Below are positions 9,498 to 17,326 of a stretch of 42,303 nt of DNA, one piece after another. The stretch spans positions 1 through 42,303 of the forward strand of contig PLYM01000107.1 of assembly GCA_003153375.1 (NCBI GenBank). The letters run 5' to 3'. A program made the translations under genes and the position numbers. Below the pieces are notes generated by a model that made no database searches, was not told the origin of the DNA, and was given only the letters and a program-made list of their open reading frames with translations. Source of the DNA: Planctomycetaceae bacterium. Its GTDB lineage: Bacteria; Planctomycetota; Planctomycetia; Pirellulales; PALSA-1355. How positions within the stretch are numbered: position 1 is the stretch's first letter; each line of letters opens with the position of its first letter.

Positions 9498-10520
9498 TCA
9501 GCTTTTCTCTGCCATCAGCGATAGCCCGGCCAGCGCCCAACTGGTCGCCGGCGTGCTGATGAATTGATTCTTGCCGTGCGGGTCGCCATTGTCGAACAGC
9601 ACTTGCACGGGCTTGGCGCGCGTGGCCACAAACCACGAGCCGTCGTCCTGCTGCGTCTTGAGCAAAAACTCGGCTGCGCGCTGGCAAGCCGATTCGGCGG
9701 CACTCAGTCCGCTGGCCCGCAACACGACGAGTGCCTGGCCGGTGCTGTAGGCGTCACTTTCCATCTCGGCCATCTGCGACCAGCCGCCGTCGGGGCGTTG
9801 CGCGCTCAACATCGCTGAGCGGGACGCATTGAACTCCTCGCTGCCCGGTATCAGTTGGTGCATTCCCCACAGCCGGGCCGCTCGGTCTTCCTGGTTTTCT
9901 GGCACGCGGTTGACCAGCCAGACTTTGGCCTTGCCGATCGCCGCCTCGATCGAAGGCTTCTGCTCGTCTGTCGCGAACCGCCGCAGGCCGCCGACGGCCA
10001 GCACCGTACACGTCGCGTACGATTCTTCCATGGGCGGCCGCAGCGCTTGCCCCTCCCAGTGCCCGTCGTCCTTTTGAGTTTTCAGCAGATACTCGACCAT
10101 CGCCGTGGTCGTCTCGTCGGCCGGCCGGTTAGCGAGAGCCAACGTCCATAGGCCATAGCTCACGGTCAATGCGCGCCCGCCGATGCCGCGACCGGCGCGC
10201 AGGTCTTCGATCTCGCCAGCAAACGACGCCAGCGTGAACTCCGCCTGGCTGGTCAACAGTGCCTCGTTGCCGCCCAAGCCGGCTTGGCGAGCGCAGACCA
10301 TGGCCAGCATGGGCAACGTTTGATGATGGCAGGAGAAGCACTTGCGATGCGTCGGATAGTTCTCGGCTGCCTTTTCGACCAGTGGCAGCCCGCGCTTCAC
10401 GGCCGCGGCGATCCGCTGGCCCAGCGGCTCCTCGGCCACGAGTGCTGACGACGCCAGCAGCACGATCGACGCGACGGTCAACGCCTGGCAGATTGTTGCA
10501 CGTGTCGTTCGACCGATCAT
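9498..10520 (-). CDS. Terpene-cyclase-like alpha/alpha-toroid protein with CxxCH motif, exported
   Basis: Contains repeated helical units with the QW-like signatures DGHWEG, DGGWSQ and DGSWFV, the hallmark of the squalene-hopene cyclase/prenyltransferase toroid fold. The catalytic DxDD motif of true cyclases is not seen, so it is probably not a triterpene cyclase. A Sec signal covers about residues 1-29. Near the mature N-terminus lies Cys61-FS-Cys64-His65-His66, a possible c-type heme site. Start: the frame is open to 10568, but ATG 10520 has a strong AGGGGAGGG ribosome site about 8 nt upstream and follows the DJ-1 gene stop by one base; the longer version would overlap that gene. It is cotranscribed with the DJ-1 gene. 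The function is not known; a periplasmic redox or binding role is inference. Confidence 0.8.
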   Translation of the reverse strand: MIGRTTRATICQALTVASIVLLASSALVAEEPLGQRIAAAVKRGLPLVEKAAENYPTHRKCFSCHHQTLPMLAMVCARQAGLGGNEALLTSQAEFTLASFAGEIEDLRAGRGIGGRALTVSYGLWTLALANRPADETTTAMVEYLLKTQKDDGHWEGQALRPPMEESYATCTVLAVGGLRRFATDEQKPSIEAAIGKAKVWLVNRVPENQEDRAARLWGMHQLIPGSEEFNASRSAMLSAQRPDGGWSQMAEMESDAYSTGQALVVLRASGLSAAESACQRAAEFLLKTQQDDGSWFVATRAKPVQVLFDNGDPHGKNQFISTPATSWALAGLSLMAEKS

Positions 10521-10521
10521 G

Positions 10522-11097
10522 TCAGCGCCCTCCCCTTGCCTGGACACGCGCCTTGAGCAGCAGCTCAATCCACGGCCGGATGTAGTGACCGTGGTCGTGA
10601 TAGGTGCGACCGCTGACCAGATTGCCGTCGATCACGCAGGGCGCGTCGACAAACGTGCCGCCGCAGACCTCGAGGTCGAACTTGCACTTGGGCACCGTGG
10701 CCATCCGCCGCCCTCTGACGCAGCCCGCCCGGGCCGGAATCTCGACGCCGTGGCAAACGCTGGCGATCGGCTTGGCGGCCTCGAAAAAGTGCCGCGTGAT
10801 GCGCAGCAGGTCTTCGTTCTCGCGAATGTATTCCGGCGCTCGCCCGCCGCTGAAGAAGATGCCCAAATAATCGTGTGGGTCGACGTCGGCAAAAGCCACG
10901 TCGGCCTCAATCGTGTAGCCTTCCCATTCCTTGGTGATTGTCCAGCCGGGCTTCACTTCGTGCAACACCATCTGAAAGCGTCGCCGCTCGGGACCGGCCA
11001 CCACCGGCACGAAGCCGTCCTCTTGCAGGCGATAGAACGGATAGAGCGTGTCCATCGTTTCCGAGGCATCGCCCACGATAATCAGAACCTTGTCCAT
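10522..11097 (-). CDS. DJ-1/PfpI family protein
   Basis: Class I glutamine-amidotransferase-like fold of the DJ-1/PfpI superfamily. The nucleophile elbow is visible as ASVCHGV with Cys115-His116, the conserved acidic partner is Glu13 in the first loop, and FSGGRAPEY (about 82-90) matches the PGGRAPEY loop typical of PfpI/YhbO/YajL proteins. Known members act as peptidases, glyoxalases or protein deglycases; which activity applies cannot be told from sequence. Start: a TTG at 11106 is in frame, but ATG 11097 has TAGATT 7 nt upstream, as in other candidate leaderless genes here. One base separates its stop from the downstream toroid-protein start, so the two form an operon. Confidence 0.9.
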   Translation of the reverse strand: MDKVLIIVGDASETMDTLYPFYRLQEDGFVPVVAGPERRRFQMVLHEVKPGWTITKEWEGYTIEADVAFADVDPHDYLGIFFSGGRAPEYIRENEDLLRITRHFFEAAKPIASVCHGVEIPARAGCVRGRRMATVPKCKFDLEVCGGTFVDAPCVIDGNLVSGRTYHDHGHYIRPWIELLLKARVQARGGR

Positions 11098-11104
11098 GGG
11101 CGCC

Positions 11105-11110
11105 AATCTA
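11105..11110 (-). promoter_or_regulatory. -10-like TAGATT before the DJ-1/PfpI gene
   Basis: On the minus strand TAGATT ends 7 nt before ATG 11097, which would give a leaderless transcript. The alternative TTG start at 11106 lies inside this hexamer. No clear -35. Confidence 0.35.
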
Positions 11111-11164
11111 ACCCAGCGACGGTCGCGGTTCCACTGTCTCTGGAAAGCAGCCGCCGCGACGGGC

Positions 11165-11170
11165 TACAAT
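11165..11170 (+). promoter_or_regulatory. -10-like TACAAT upstream of the DUF1501 gene
   Basis: TACAAT lies about 55 nt before the Tat-signal ATG at 11226, giving a start near 11177 and a leader of about 50 nt. It overlaps the earliest in-frame ATG (11169), which argues against that start. No clear -35 is present. Confidence 0.35.
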
Positions 11171-11225
11171 GGGGCTCGCACGGTTCGACTTTGTCGCGTT
11201 CGACCCAGCCGCGAGTGTTCACACG

Positions 11226-12641
11226 ATGCCTTTTCCGCGCCGCGGACATTTCCCGATCGATCGCCGGCAGTTTCTGGCTGCCGGGGCGCTGGGGTTCTTT
11301 GGTGCCAACCTGGCCGTGGCCGCCGACAGCCCGCGCAGCTCGACGCGGCGCGTGGCCAAAAGCGCGATCATGATCTGGCTCAGCGGTGGGGCCTCGCACA
11401 TCGATACCTGGGACATGAAGCCGCTGGCGCCCGAGCAGTATCGCGGGCCGTTCCGGCAGGTGCCAACCAGCGCGCCAGGCGTCGAACTGTGCGAGCACCT
11501 GCCCTACCTGGCCAAGGTGGCCCATCATCTGGCGATCGTGCGCTCGGTGGGTGATTTCGGCCGCGGCACCGGCGACCACCATGCGGGCTACTACTACAAT
11601 CTCACCGGCCACGCGCCCGATCCCTCGTTCCCCCGATTGCTCAACGCTCGCGTACCCGAGCCGACCGACTGGCCGTCGATGGCTTCGGTCGTGGCTTTCA
11701 AACGGCCGCCCCACCCGAGTCTGCCCTCGGCGATCACGCTGCCGCACAAGGAAGGCGCGCCCGAATATACGCGGCCGGGCCAGTTCGCGGCCCGACTGGG
11801 GTTGGAATACGATCCGCTGTTCGTCGACGGCTCGCGAGCTGCCCCGCTCGAGTTCTCGGTGCCAGCCCTCAAGCTCACCGGCGACATGACGGTCAAGCGG
11901 CTGCTCGAAAAGCAATCGCTGCTGACCGCGATCGACAGCGCCCAGCGACGGTTCGACAACAGCCATGCGGTCGATGACTATCGCTTGCAACAGCGCAAGG
12001 CGGTGGCGCTATTGACTTCGCGCAACACGAAGAACGCTTTCGACCTGTCGGCCGAGCCGCTGGCGGTGCGCGACAAGTATGGCTCCGGCATCAACGCGAT
12101 GTCGATGCTGCTGGCCCGCCGGCTGGTCGAGGCCGAGGTGCCGTTCGTCACCGTGTTTTGGAAGGGGGACAAGGAACTCGACACGCTCTGCAAGAGCGGC
12201 GGCGGCTGGGACACGCACGGCAACAACTTCAACTGCCTCAAGGATCGCCTGCTGCCCGAGTTCGATCGGCCGTTTGCCGCCTTGCTGTCGGATCTGGCCG
12301 AGCGTGGGTTGCTGGACGAAACGCTGGTGCTGGTCAGCAGCGAGATGGGACGCAAGCCCAAGATCGGCGATCCGCGCTCCGGCGGCGCGGGCGGAGCCGG
12401 CCGCGATCACTGGACCAGTTGCATGTCGATCCTGATGGCCGGTGGCGGCGTCCGCGGCGGCCAGGTCTATGGCTCGAGCGATCGCCGCGCGGAGTTTCCG
12501 GCCAACAAGCCAGTCGCGCCCGAGGACATTGCCAAGACCGTCTTCCACGCGATGGGCATCGACGACCTGAGCGCCACCGATCGCCAGGGCCGCCCCTTCA
12601 ACCTGATGGACGAAGGCCGGCCGATCGCGGAGTTGTTCTGA
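11226..12641 (+). CDS. DUF1501 domain protein, Tat-exported (471 aa)
   Basis: DUF1501 proteins are abundant secreted planctomycete proteins of the alkaline-phosphatase/sulfatase-like superfamily; no enzymatic role is established. The Tat signal is DRRQFLAAGALGFF (12-25). The family's opening signature follows as IMIWLSGGASHIDTWDMKP (48-66), then HHAGYYYNLTG, a WDTHGNNF segment and a late SSEMGRKPKIG region, all typical for the family. Start: the frame opens at 11169, but ATG 11226 places the Tat motif correctly and the earlier ATG overlaps a -10-like TACAAT. DUF1501 genes are usually next to a DUF1549/DUF1553 cytochrome gene; here no such partner is adjacent, so this copy is an orphan. Confidence 0.92.
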   Translation: MPFPRRGHFPIDRRQFLAAGALGFFGANLAVAADSPRSSTRRVAKSAIMIWLSGGASHIDTWDMKPLAPEQYRGPFRQVPTSAPGVELCEHLPYLAKVAHHLAIVRSVGDFGRGTGDHHAGYYYNLTGHAPDPSFPRLLNARVPEPTDWPSMASVVAFKRPPHPSLPSAITLPHKEGAPEYTRPGQFAARLGLEYDPLFVDGSRAAPLEFSVPALKLTGDMTVKRLLEKQSLLTAIDSAQRRFDNSHAVDDYRLQQRKAVALLTSRNTKNAFDLSAEPLAVRDKYGSGINAMSMLLARRLVEAEVPFVTVFWKGDKELDTLCKSGGGWDTHGNNFNCLKDRLLPEFDRPFAALLSDLAERGLLDETLVLVSSEMGRKPKIGDPRSGGAGGAGRDHWTSCMSILMAGGGVRGGQVYGSSDRRAEFPANKPVAPEDIAKTVFHAMGIDDLSATDRQGRPFNLMDEGRPIAELF

Positions 12642-12681
12642 CGAGCCTAATTCTCGCAGCGGAGACAACCGATGCGCCGCG

Positions 12682-12759
12682 GGTGCCATGCTTGCGCCCC
12701 GCAAGCATGCGTCTCGAGCAGCGATTCGGAACATGCTTGCGAAGCGCAAGCATGGCACC
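12682..12759. repeat. Nested inverted repeat (two identical palindromes inside a larger one)
   Basis: Two copies of a 10-bp palindrome arm pair, CATGCTTGCG...CGCAAGCATG, lie at 12687-12709 and 12732-12754, each with a 3-nt loop. The outer arms also match: GGTGCCATGCTTGCG (12682-12696) is the exact reverse complement of 12745-12759. The DNA or RNA can thus fold as two small hairpins or one large one. It lies between the DUF1501 stop and the end of the 67-aa gene and has no T-run. It looks like a REP-type intergenic repeat unit; no other copy is in the window. Confidence 0.75.
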
Positions 12760-12777
12760 GGAAACTTTGAGTGTGCT

Positions 12778-12981
12778 CTATTTCTCGCGGCGCACCCGGC
12801 GCGCCAGCAGGGCCAAGGTCGCAGCGAAGACGACCACCCCGGCCAGCACGATCGCCACGGGCCCGAGTGTGGGAAACGCCGCGAAGCCCACGCCCATCAC
12901 GGCCACCGCCGCAACACTCGGCACGATCGTGAGCACTACCGGCGGCAAGGGAATTCGTTCTGGCTCGTGGGGTTCGTTCAT
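12778..12981 (-). CDS. Small two-pass membrane protein (67 aa), hypothetical
   Basis: Not recognised as a named family. A charged, proline-rich N-terminus (MNEPHEPERIPLPP) is followed by two hydrophobic segments (about 14-36 and 41-59) and a basic C-terminus RRVRREK, the positive-inside pattern expected if both ends are cytoplasmic. An antisense frame on the plus strand exists but has no membrane-protein or domain character. TAGAAT sits 6 nt before the ATG, giving a leaderless-type start. It stands alone between the DUF1501 gene and the sugar dehydrogenase fusion. Function unknown. Confidence 0.6.
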   Translation of the reverse strand: MNEPHEPERIPLPPVVLTIVPSVAAVAVMGVGFAAFPTLGPVAIVLAGVVVFAATLALLARRVRREK

Positions 12982-12987
12982 ATCTTA

Positions 12988-12993
12988 ATTCTA
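12988..12993 (-). promoter_or_regulatory. -10-like TAGAAT before the 67-aa membrane protein
   Basis: On the minus strand TAGAAT ends 6 nt before ATG 12981, the distance expected if transcription begins at the start codon. No clear -35. Confidence 0.45.
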
Positions 12994-13064
12994 GCACGTT
13001 AAACCCCCGCCTCGAAACCAGACGCGTTCCCGCCAGTAAAGCGTCCTATGAAATGGCAGGCGGT

Positions 13065-13094
13065 TTGCATTCCGCACGGGCCGGTACGTATCAT
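13065..13094 (+). promoter_or_regulatory. Sigma70-like promoter for the hydrolase/sugar dehydrogenase fusion gene
   Basis: TTGCAT (13065-13070) and TATCAT (13089-13094) are separated by 18 nt, giving a start near 13101 and a leader of about 56 nt before ATG 13157. Two hexamer mismatches to consensus in each half are plausible for this genome but unproven. Confidence 0.4.
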
Positions 13095-13156
13095 GACGCT
13101 CTGGCTGGCCGCCGCTGGTCCTTTTGGGTCTTGAATCTTCACCAGGAATTTACACG

Positions 13157-15325
13157 ATGAAATCGTCTGCCGCGCGCCTTGGACTGTTGGCTCTGCTGTT
13201 GCTTGTCGCCACCGGGGCGTCGCTGCGAGGACAAACCGTTTTCCCGGACAAAGAGTGGCAAGAGTCGAAGCCCGAGACGCAGTCGATGTCGTCGGCGGGG
13301 CTCGACAAGGTGCGCGACTGGCTGAAAGACAACGGCAGCAAGACGGGCATGGTCGTGCGGCACGGACAGATCGTCGGCCAGTGGTACTTCGACGACGCCA
13401 AGCCGGACAGCAAGTACCTGGTCTATTCCACCAGCAAGTCGTTTGCCAGCACGGCGGCCGGCCTGGCGATCGCCTCGGGCAAGCTCAAGCTCACCAGCAA
13501 GGTCGGCGATTTCTTTCCCGACGCCAACCCGCCGTCGAAGCGCGACATCACGGTGCGGCAGTTACTCTCGATGACCTCGGGCGCGCACAACGACAACGCG
13601 ATTCTGACCCGCAAGGATCTGTTTTCCTACGTGCTCAACGAATTGCCGATGGATGCCGTGCCGGGCGAGAAGTGGGACTACAACAATTCGGGTTTGTCGC
13701 TCTTGAGCCCCGTGGTTCACAAGGCGACCGGCCAGAACATCGATCAACTGCTGGACGAGAACATCTTCCAGAAGATCGGCATCGCCCGCGACGAATGGAC
13801 CTGGGAAGATCGCGACGGCATGCCCATTCCCTACTCGGGCCTGCACATCACGGCCCGCGGCCTGGCTCGCTTTGGCCTGCTGTTCCTGAACAAGGGAAGC
13901 TGGCGCGACAAGAAGCTGCTCTCGCCCGACTGGGTGAAGCTGGCGACGCACACGTCGCAGGATCTCAATAAGCGCTATGGCTTCCTGTGGTGGAACAATA
14001 GCACCGACGTTTATCCCGGCGTGCCCTCCGATGCGTTTTCGGCGATGGGCAAATTCGACAACGACATGCTGATCGTGCCCAGCCTCGACTTGATCGTGAT
14101 TCGCCAGGTGGGCGACGACTCGGCCGCCAAACGCCAACTGAAAATTGGTGAGCTGTTCGCGCTGGCCGTCTCGGCCGTGACCGACGCCAGCCCGTCACTC
14201 AAGGTGCGCGAAACCGCCACCAATGTCGAAGTCACGCGGGCGTTTCCGAACCTGCGCATCAATCGGGCCATCCTGCTCACGCACGCCGGCGACGGCAGCA
14301 ACCGGGTGTTCATTCCCTCGCAATTGGGCACGATCAGCGTCCTGCCCAACGATCCGGCCGTCGAAGAGCCGAAGGAATTCCTCAACATCGAGTCGCGCGT
14401 CGTCTATGAGGACAAGGAAAACGAAAAGGGCCTGCTGGGCATGGCTTTCCATCCCAAGTATCGCGAGAACGGCCAGTTCTTCCTCTATTACACGCCCACC
14501 AACACCAGCAAGCCCCACACGGTCGTCCTGTCGCGGTTCCACGTTTCGAAGGACGACCCGAACAAGGCCGATCCCAACTCCGAGGAAGTCTTGCTAGAGG
14601 TCGAGCATCCCTTCTGGAATCACAAGGGAGGCACGATCGTCTTCGGACCCGACGGCTATCTCTACCTGGCGATCGGCGACGGCGGAAAGGCCAACGATCC
14701 CTATGGCAACGGCCAGAGCCTGACAACGCTCTTGGGCAAGATCCTGCGGATCGACGTCGACCACCACGACGCGGGCAAGAAGTATGCCATCCCCAAAGAC
14801 AATCCCTTTGTTGGCCAAGGTGGTAAAGCGCTGGGTGAGATCTGGTCCTATGGCATGCGCAATCCCTGGCGTATCGCCTTCGATCGGCAAACCGGGCTGT
14901 TATGGTGTGCTGACGTCGGCCAGGATTTTTGGGAAGAGATCGATTTGATTGCCAAGGGCGGCAACTACGGCTGGAACCTCCGCGAGGGTTTTCATAAGTT
15001 TGGCGCCGCCGGATCGCCGGCCCGTGCCGATCTGGTGGAGCCCATCTGGGAATATCACCACGAGACCGGCAAGTCGATCACCGGCGGGTTCGTCTATCAC
15101 GGCAAGAAGGTGCCCGAGCTGAACGGCAGCTATTTGTATGCCGACTACATCACCGGCCAGGTCTACGCGTTGAAATACGACGAGCGGAGCAAGACGGTCA
15201 CCGCCAACAGCACGATTCGCGGCAACATCATGCCCGTCATGTCGTTTGGTGAGGACGAACAGGGCGAGGCCTATTACATGACCGACGGCGGCCAGTTCTA
15301 CACCTTCCAGCCGATCGCCAAATAG
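13157..15325 (+). CDS. Fusion of class C beta-lactamase-type serine hydrolase and PQQ-dependent sugar dehydrogenase
   Basis: Exported two-domain protein of 722 aa with a Sec signal (about 1-26). Domain 1 (about 40-340) is a beta-lactamase/penicillin-binding-protein-like serine hydrolase: nucleophile motif S91-TS-K94 and the tyrosine motif Y175-N-N177. Domain 2 (about 362-722) is a soluble glucose/aldose dehydrogenase six-bladed propeller of the YliI/GdhB type, with GLLGMAFHPKY, IGDGG and MRNPWRIAFD segments, which uses PQQ to oxidise sugars. The join near 345-360 has no stop or frameshift. The usual start at ATG 13157 is chosen because it begins the signal peptide; the frame opens 11 codons earlier. 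Each domain is confident; the joint role is inference (perhaps releasing and then oxidising a sugar or ester). Confidence 0.9.
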   Translation: MKSSAARLGLLALLLLVATGASLRGQTVFPDKEWQESKPETQSMSSAGLDKVRDWLKDNGSKTGMVVRHGQIVGQWYFDDAKPDSKYLVYSTSKSFASTAAGLAIASGKLKLTSKVGDFFPDANPPSKRDITVRQLLSMTSGAHNDNAILTRKDLFSYVLNELPMDAVPGEKWDYNNSGLSLLSPVVHKATGQNIDQLLDENIFQKIGIARDEWTWEDRDGMPIPYSGLHITARGLARFGLLFLNKGSWRDKKLLSPDWVKLATHTSQDLNKRYGFLWWNNSTDVYPGVPSDAFSAMGKFDNDMLIVPSLDLIVIRQVGDDSAAKRQLKIGELFALAVSAVTDASPSLKVRETATNVEVTRAFPNLRINRAILLTHAGDGSNRVFIPSQLGTISVLPNDPAVEEPKEFLNIESRVVYEDKENEKGLLGMAFHPKYRENGQFFLYYTPTNTSKPHTVVLSRFHVSKDDPNKADPNSEEVLLEVEHPFWNHKGGTIVFGPDGYLYLAIGDGGKANDPYGNGQSLTTLLGKILRIDVDHHDAGKKYAIPKDNPFVGQGGKALGEIWSYGMRNPWRIAFDRQTGLLWCADVGQDFWEEIDLIAKGGNYGWNLREGFHKFGAAGSPARADLVEPIWEYHHETGKSITGGFVYHGKKVPELNGSYLYADYITGQVYALKYDERSKTVTANSTIRGNIMPVMSFGEDEQGEAYYMTDGGQFYTFQPIAK

Positions 15326-15329
15326 TCGG

Positions 15330-15345
15330 GTCCGCCCGGGCGGAC
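15330..15345. repeat. Perfect 16-bp GC palindrome
   Basis: GTCCGCCCGGGCGGAC is a perfect palindrome starting 4 nt after the stop of the fusion gene and 44 nt before rlmN. It could fold as a short hairpin that marks the transcript end, but no T-run follows, so it is not called a terminator. Confidence 0.5.
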
Positions 15346-15388
15346 GTCTGTCGAGCAAGTGGCGCGTGAACAAGCGCGGAAGTTGGAC

Positions 15389-16483
15389 ATGCCAAGCATT
15401 CACGACCTGGCCGCGATCGAGCTAGTGCGCCGCCGGCTGAAATTCGACCGCTATCGCCTGCGACAAGTCCGCAATGCTTTCTACAAGAAGTACCTGCCGG
15501 CCGCCGTGGCGCTTGAAGAAATCGCCGAACCCCACCGCACGGCGCTAGCCGCCGAGGTCGAGTTTCACGCCCTGACACTCGAAAGCCGGCACGATTCGCG
15601 GATCGACGGGGCCACGAAGCTCATTTTTCGCACCTCGGCCGGCCTGCTGATCGAAAGCGTCATCCTGCGTCTGACCACGGGACGCACGACGCTCTGCGTT
15701 TCGACCCAAGTGGGCTGCGCCGCCCATTGCGATTTCTGCGCGACCGGCAAGATGGGCATCGCCCGCAACCTGTCGGCGGCCGAAATTGTCGATCAACTCG
15801 TGCAGGCCAATCAACTGCTGGCCGCCGAGAGTCGCTCGGTGCGCAATCTGGTCTTCATGGGCATGGGGGAGCCCTTCCACAACGAGGAGCAGCTCGAGGC
15901 GTCCATTCAACTCCTCATCGATCCCGCCTGCTTCCACCTCAACCCACGGCGGCTGTTGATTTCCACCGTGGGCATTCCAGAGGCCATGACCCGCATGGCC
16001 CAGCGCCATCCCCAGGTGCGCCTGGCGCTCAGCCTGCACAGCGCCCGGCAGGACGTGCGGCGGCAGATCATGCCCATCGCCGAACGCTATCCGCTCGAAG
16101 TGCTGCGGCAAGCGCTCGTCGAAGTGTTCGCCCTGCAGGGCCATGAGGTGATGATCGAATACCTGCTGCTGGCCGATGTCAACGATCAGTCAGACGATGC
16201 CGCGGCCTTGATCGACTATGTGCGCGACATCCCGGTACACATCAACCTGATTCCCTATAACCCGATCGCCGAAGCGCCGCACCTGAGGGGCAGCGATCGC
16301 CCGCGGCGCGAGGCGTTCTCCGCCCAGCTCAAGGCCGCCGGGCTGGCCGTGACGACGCGCTACTCGCTGGGCGCCGACATCGCGGCGGCTTGCGGCCAAC
16401 TGGTGCGCCAGGAACATCGCAAAAATGCCGGCGCGGCGCGCGTCGTGACTCTCAAATCAAACCCCCCTGCCAACGTCTCGTGA
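15389..16483 (+). CDS. rlmN: RlmN/Cfr-family 23S rRNA (adenine-2503) methyltransferase, radical SAM
   Basis: Radical SAM enzyme that methylates A2503 of 23S rRNA (and in RlmN also tRNA A37). The 4Fe-4S cluster motif is Cys110-AAH-Cys114-DF-Cys117. Both catalytic cysteines are present: Cys103 in TLCVSTQVG (equivalent of E. coli Cys118) and Cys335 in AAACGQL (equivalent of Cys355, the methyl carrier). The SAM-binding GMGEP segment is at 158-162, SLHSA at 215-219 and NLIPYNP at 286-292. Length 364 fits RlmN. Start: a GTG at 15359 is possible, but ATG 15389 places the usual N-terminal helical domain right at the start. C2 (RlmN) versus C8 (Cfr) specificity cannot be decided here. modA follows after 14 nt. 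Confidence 0.88.
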   Translation: MPSIHDLAAIELVRRRLKFDRYRLRQVRNAFYKKYLPAAVALEEIAEPHRTALAAEVEFHALTLESRHDSRIDGATKLIFRTSAGLLIESVILRLTTGRTTLCVSTQVGCAAHCDFCATGKMGIARNLSAAEIVDQLVQANQLLAAESRSVRNLVFMGMGEPFHNEEQLEASIQLLIDPACFHLNPRRLLISTVGIPEAMTRMAQRHPQVRLALSLHSARQDVRRQIMPIAERYPLEVLRQALVEVFALQGHEVMIEYLLLADVNDQSDDAAALIDYVRDIPVHINLIPYNPIAEAPHLRGSDRPRREAFSAQLKAAGLAVTTRYSLGADIAAACGQLVRQEHRKNAGAARVVTLKSNPPANVS

Positions 16484-16497
16484 CCAGGGAGACCACC

Positions 16498-17301
16498 ATG
16501 CTGCAAACAATCCGCGCTTCGATTGTACTTTCGGCCGTGCTGTCGCCGCTCGCCTGCCGGACTGTCGCGGCGGCCGATGAGTCGAAGCTGAGCGGCAAGT
16601 TGCTCGTTGCCGCGGCGGCCAGCACCACCGATGCGATCGAGCGCATTCGCGCCGATTTCGCAAGGCTGCATCCGGGCGTCACGGTCCGCGTCAGTTATGC
16701 TTCGAGCTCCACCCTGGCACAGCAGATCAGTGCCGGCGCCGAGGTCGACTTATTTCTGTCGGCTAGCAGCGAGTGGGCCAATGTTCTCAGCGACAAGCAG
16801 CTTGTGGAGCGGCGCCGCGACCTGTTGAGCAACGAGCTGGTGATCGTCGTGCCGGCCGATTCGAAGCTCCAGGTCAAAAGCCCCGCCGATCTCGTCCAAG
16901 CCGGCATTCGGCGACTGGCCCTGGCCGATCCGCGCTCGGTTCCGGCGGGCGTGTATGCTCGGCAGGCTTTGGAGAAATTGAAACTGTGGAGCAAGGTCGA
17001 AGCCAAAGTCACCGGCGCGGCCGACGTGCGGCAAGCGCTCCACTTTGTCGACACCGGCGCGGCCGAGGCGGGCATCGTCTATGCCACCGACGTGAAGGAC
17101 GACAAGGCGGTGCGCATCGCCGCGCGAATCGATGCCAAGCTGACGGATCCCATTCGCTATCCCCTGGTGCTGCTCAAGCGTGGCACGGACAATCGAGCTG
17201 CCGTCGCGTTCTACGATTATCTCGCTTCGCCGCCGGCGAGCGCCGTGTTTCGCGAGTTGGGCTTCGTCGTGCTACCCGCTTCCGAGAAAGACAAGCCTTA
17301 G
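16498..17301 (+). CDS. modA: Molybdate ABC transporter substrate-binding protein ModA
   Basis: Periplasmic oxyanion-binding protein (267 aa) that delivers molybdate, possibly tungstate, to ModBC. A Sec signal (1 to about 26, ending VAAA) is followed by KLLVAAAASTTDAI (34-47), where the Ser/Thr pair contacts the oxyanion, and by YASSSTLAQQI (67-77), the second binding loop. GAEVDLFLSAS and the late TGAAEAGIVYATD segment also match ModA. Start ATG 16498 has an AGGGAG ribosome site about 8 nt upstream; longer in-frame starts overlap rlmN. modB follows 25 nt downstream and modC overlaps modB, so the three genes form one operon. Confidence 0.93.
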   Translation: MLQTIRASIVLSAVLSPLACRTVAAADESKLSGKLLVAAAASTTDAIERIRADFARLHPGVTVRVSYASSSTLAQQISAGAEVDLFLSASSEWANVLSDKQLVERRRDLLSNELVIVVPADSKLQVKSPADLVQAGIRRLALADPRSVPAGVYARQALEKLKLWSKVEAKVTGAADVRQALHFVDTGAAEAGIVYATDVKDDKAVRIAARIDAKLTDPIRYPLVLLKRGTDNRAAVAFYDYLASPPASAVFRELGFVVLPASEKDKP

Positions 17302-17326
17302 GTCGCCCCCAGTTGGATTGCCCCGC

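Noticed and set aside
9498-10520. Squalene-hopene cyclase for hopanoid synthesis
   Set aside because: Toroid repeats are present but the protein is about half the usual length, has a signal peptide and lacks the DxDD catalytic motif.
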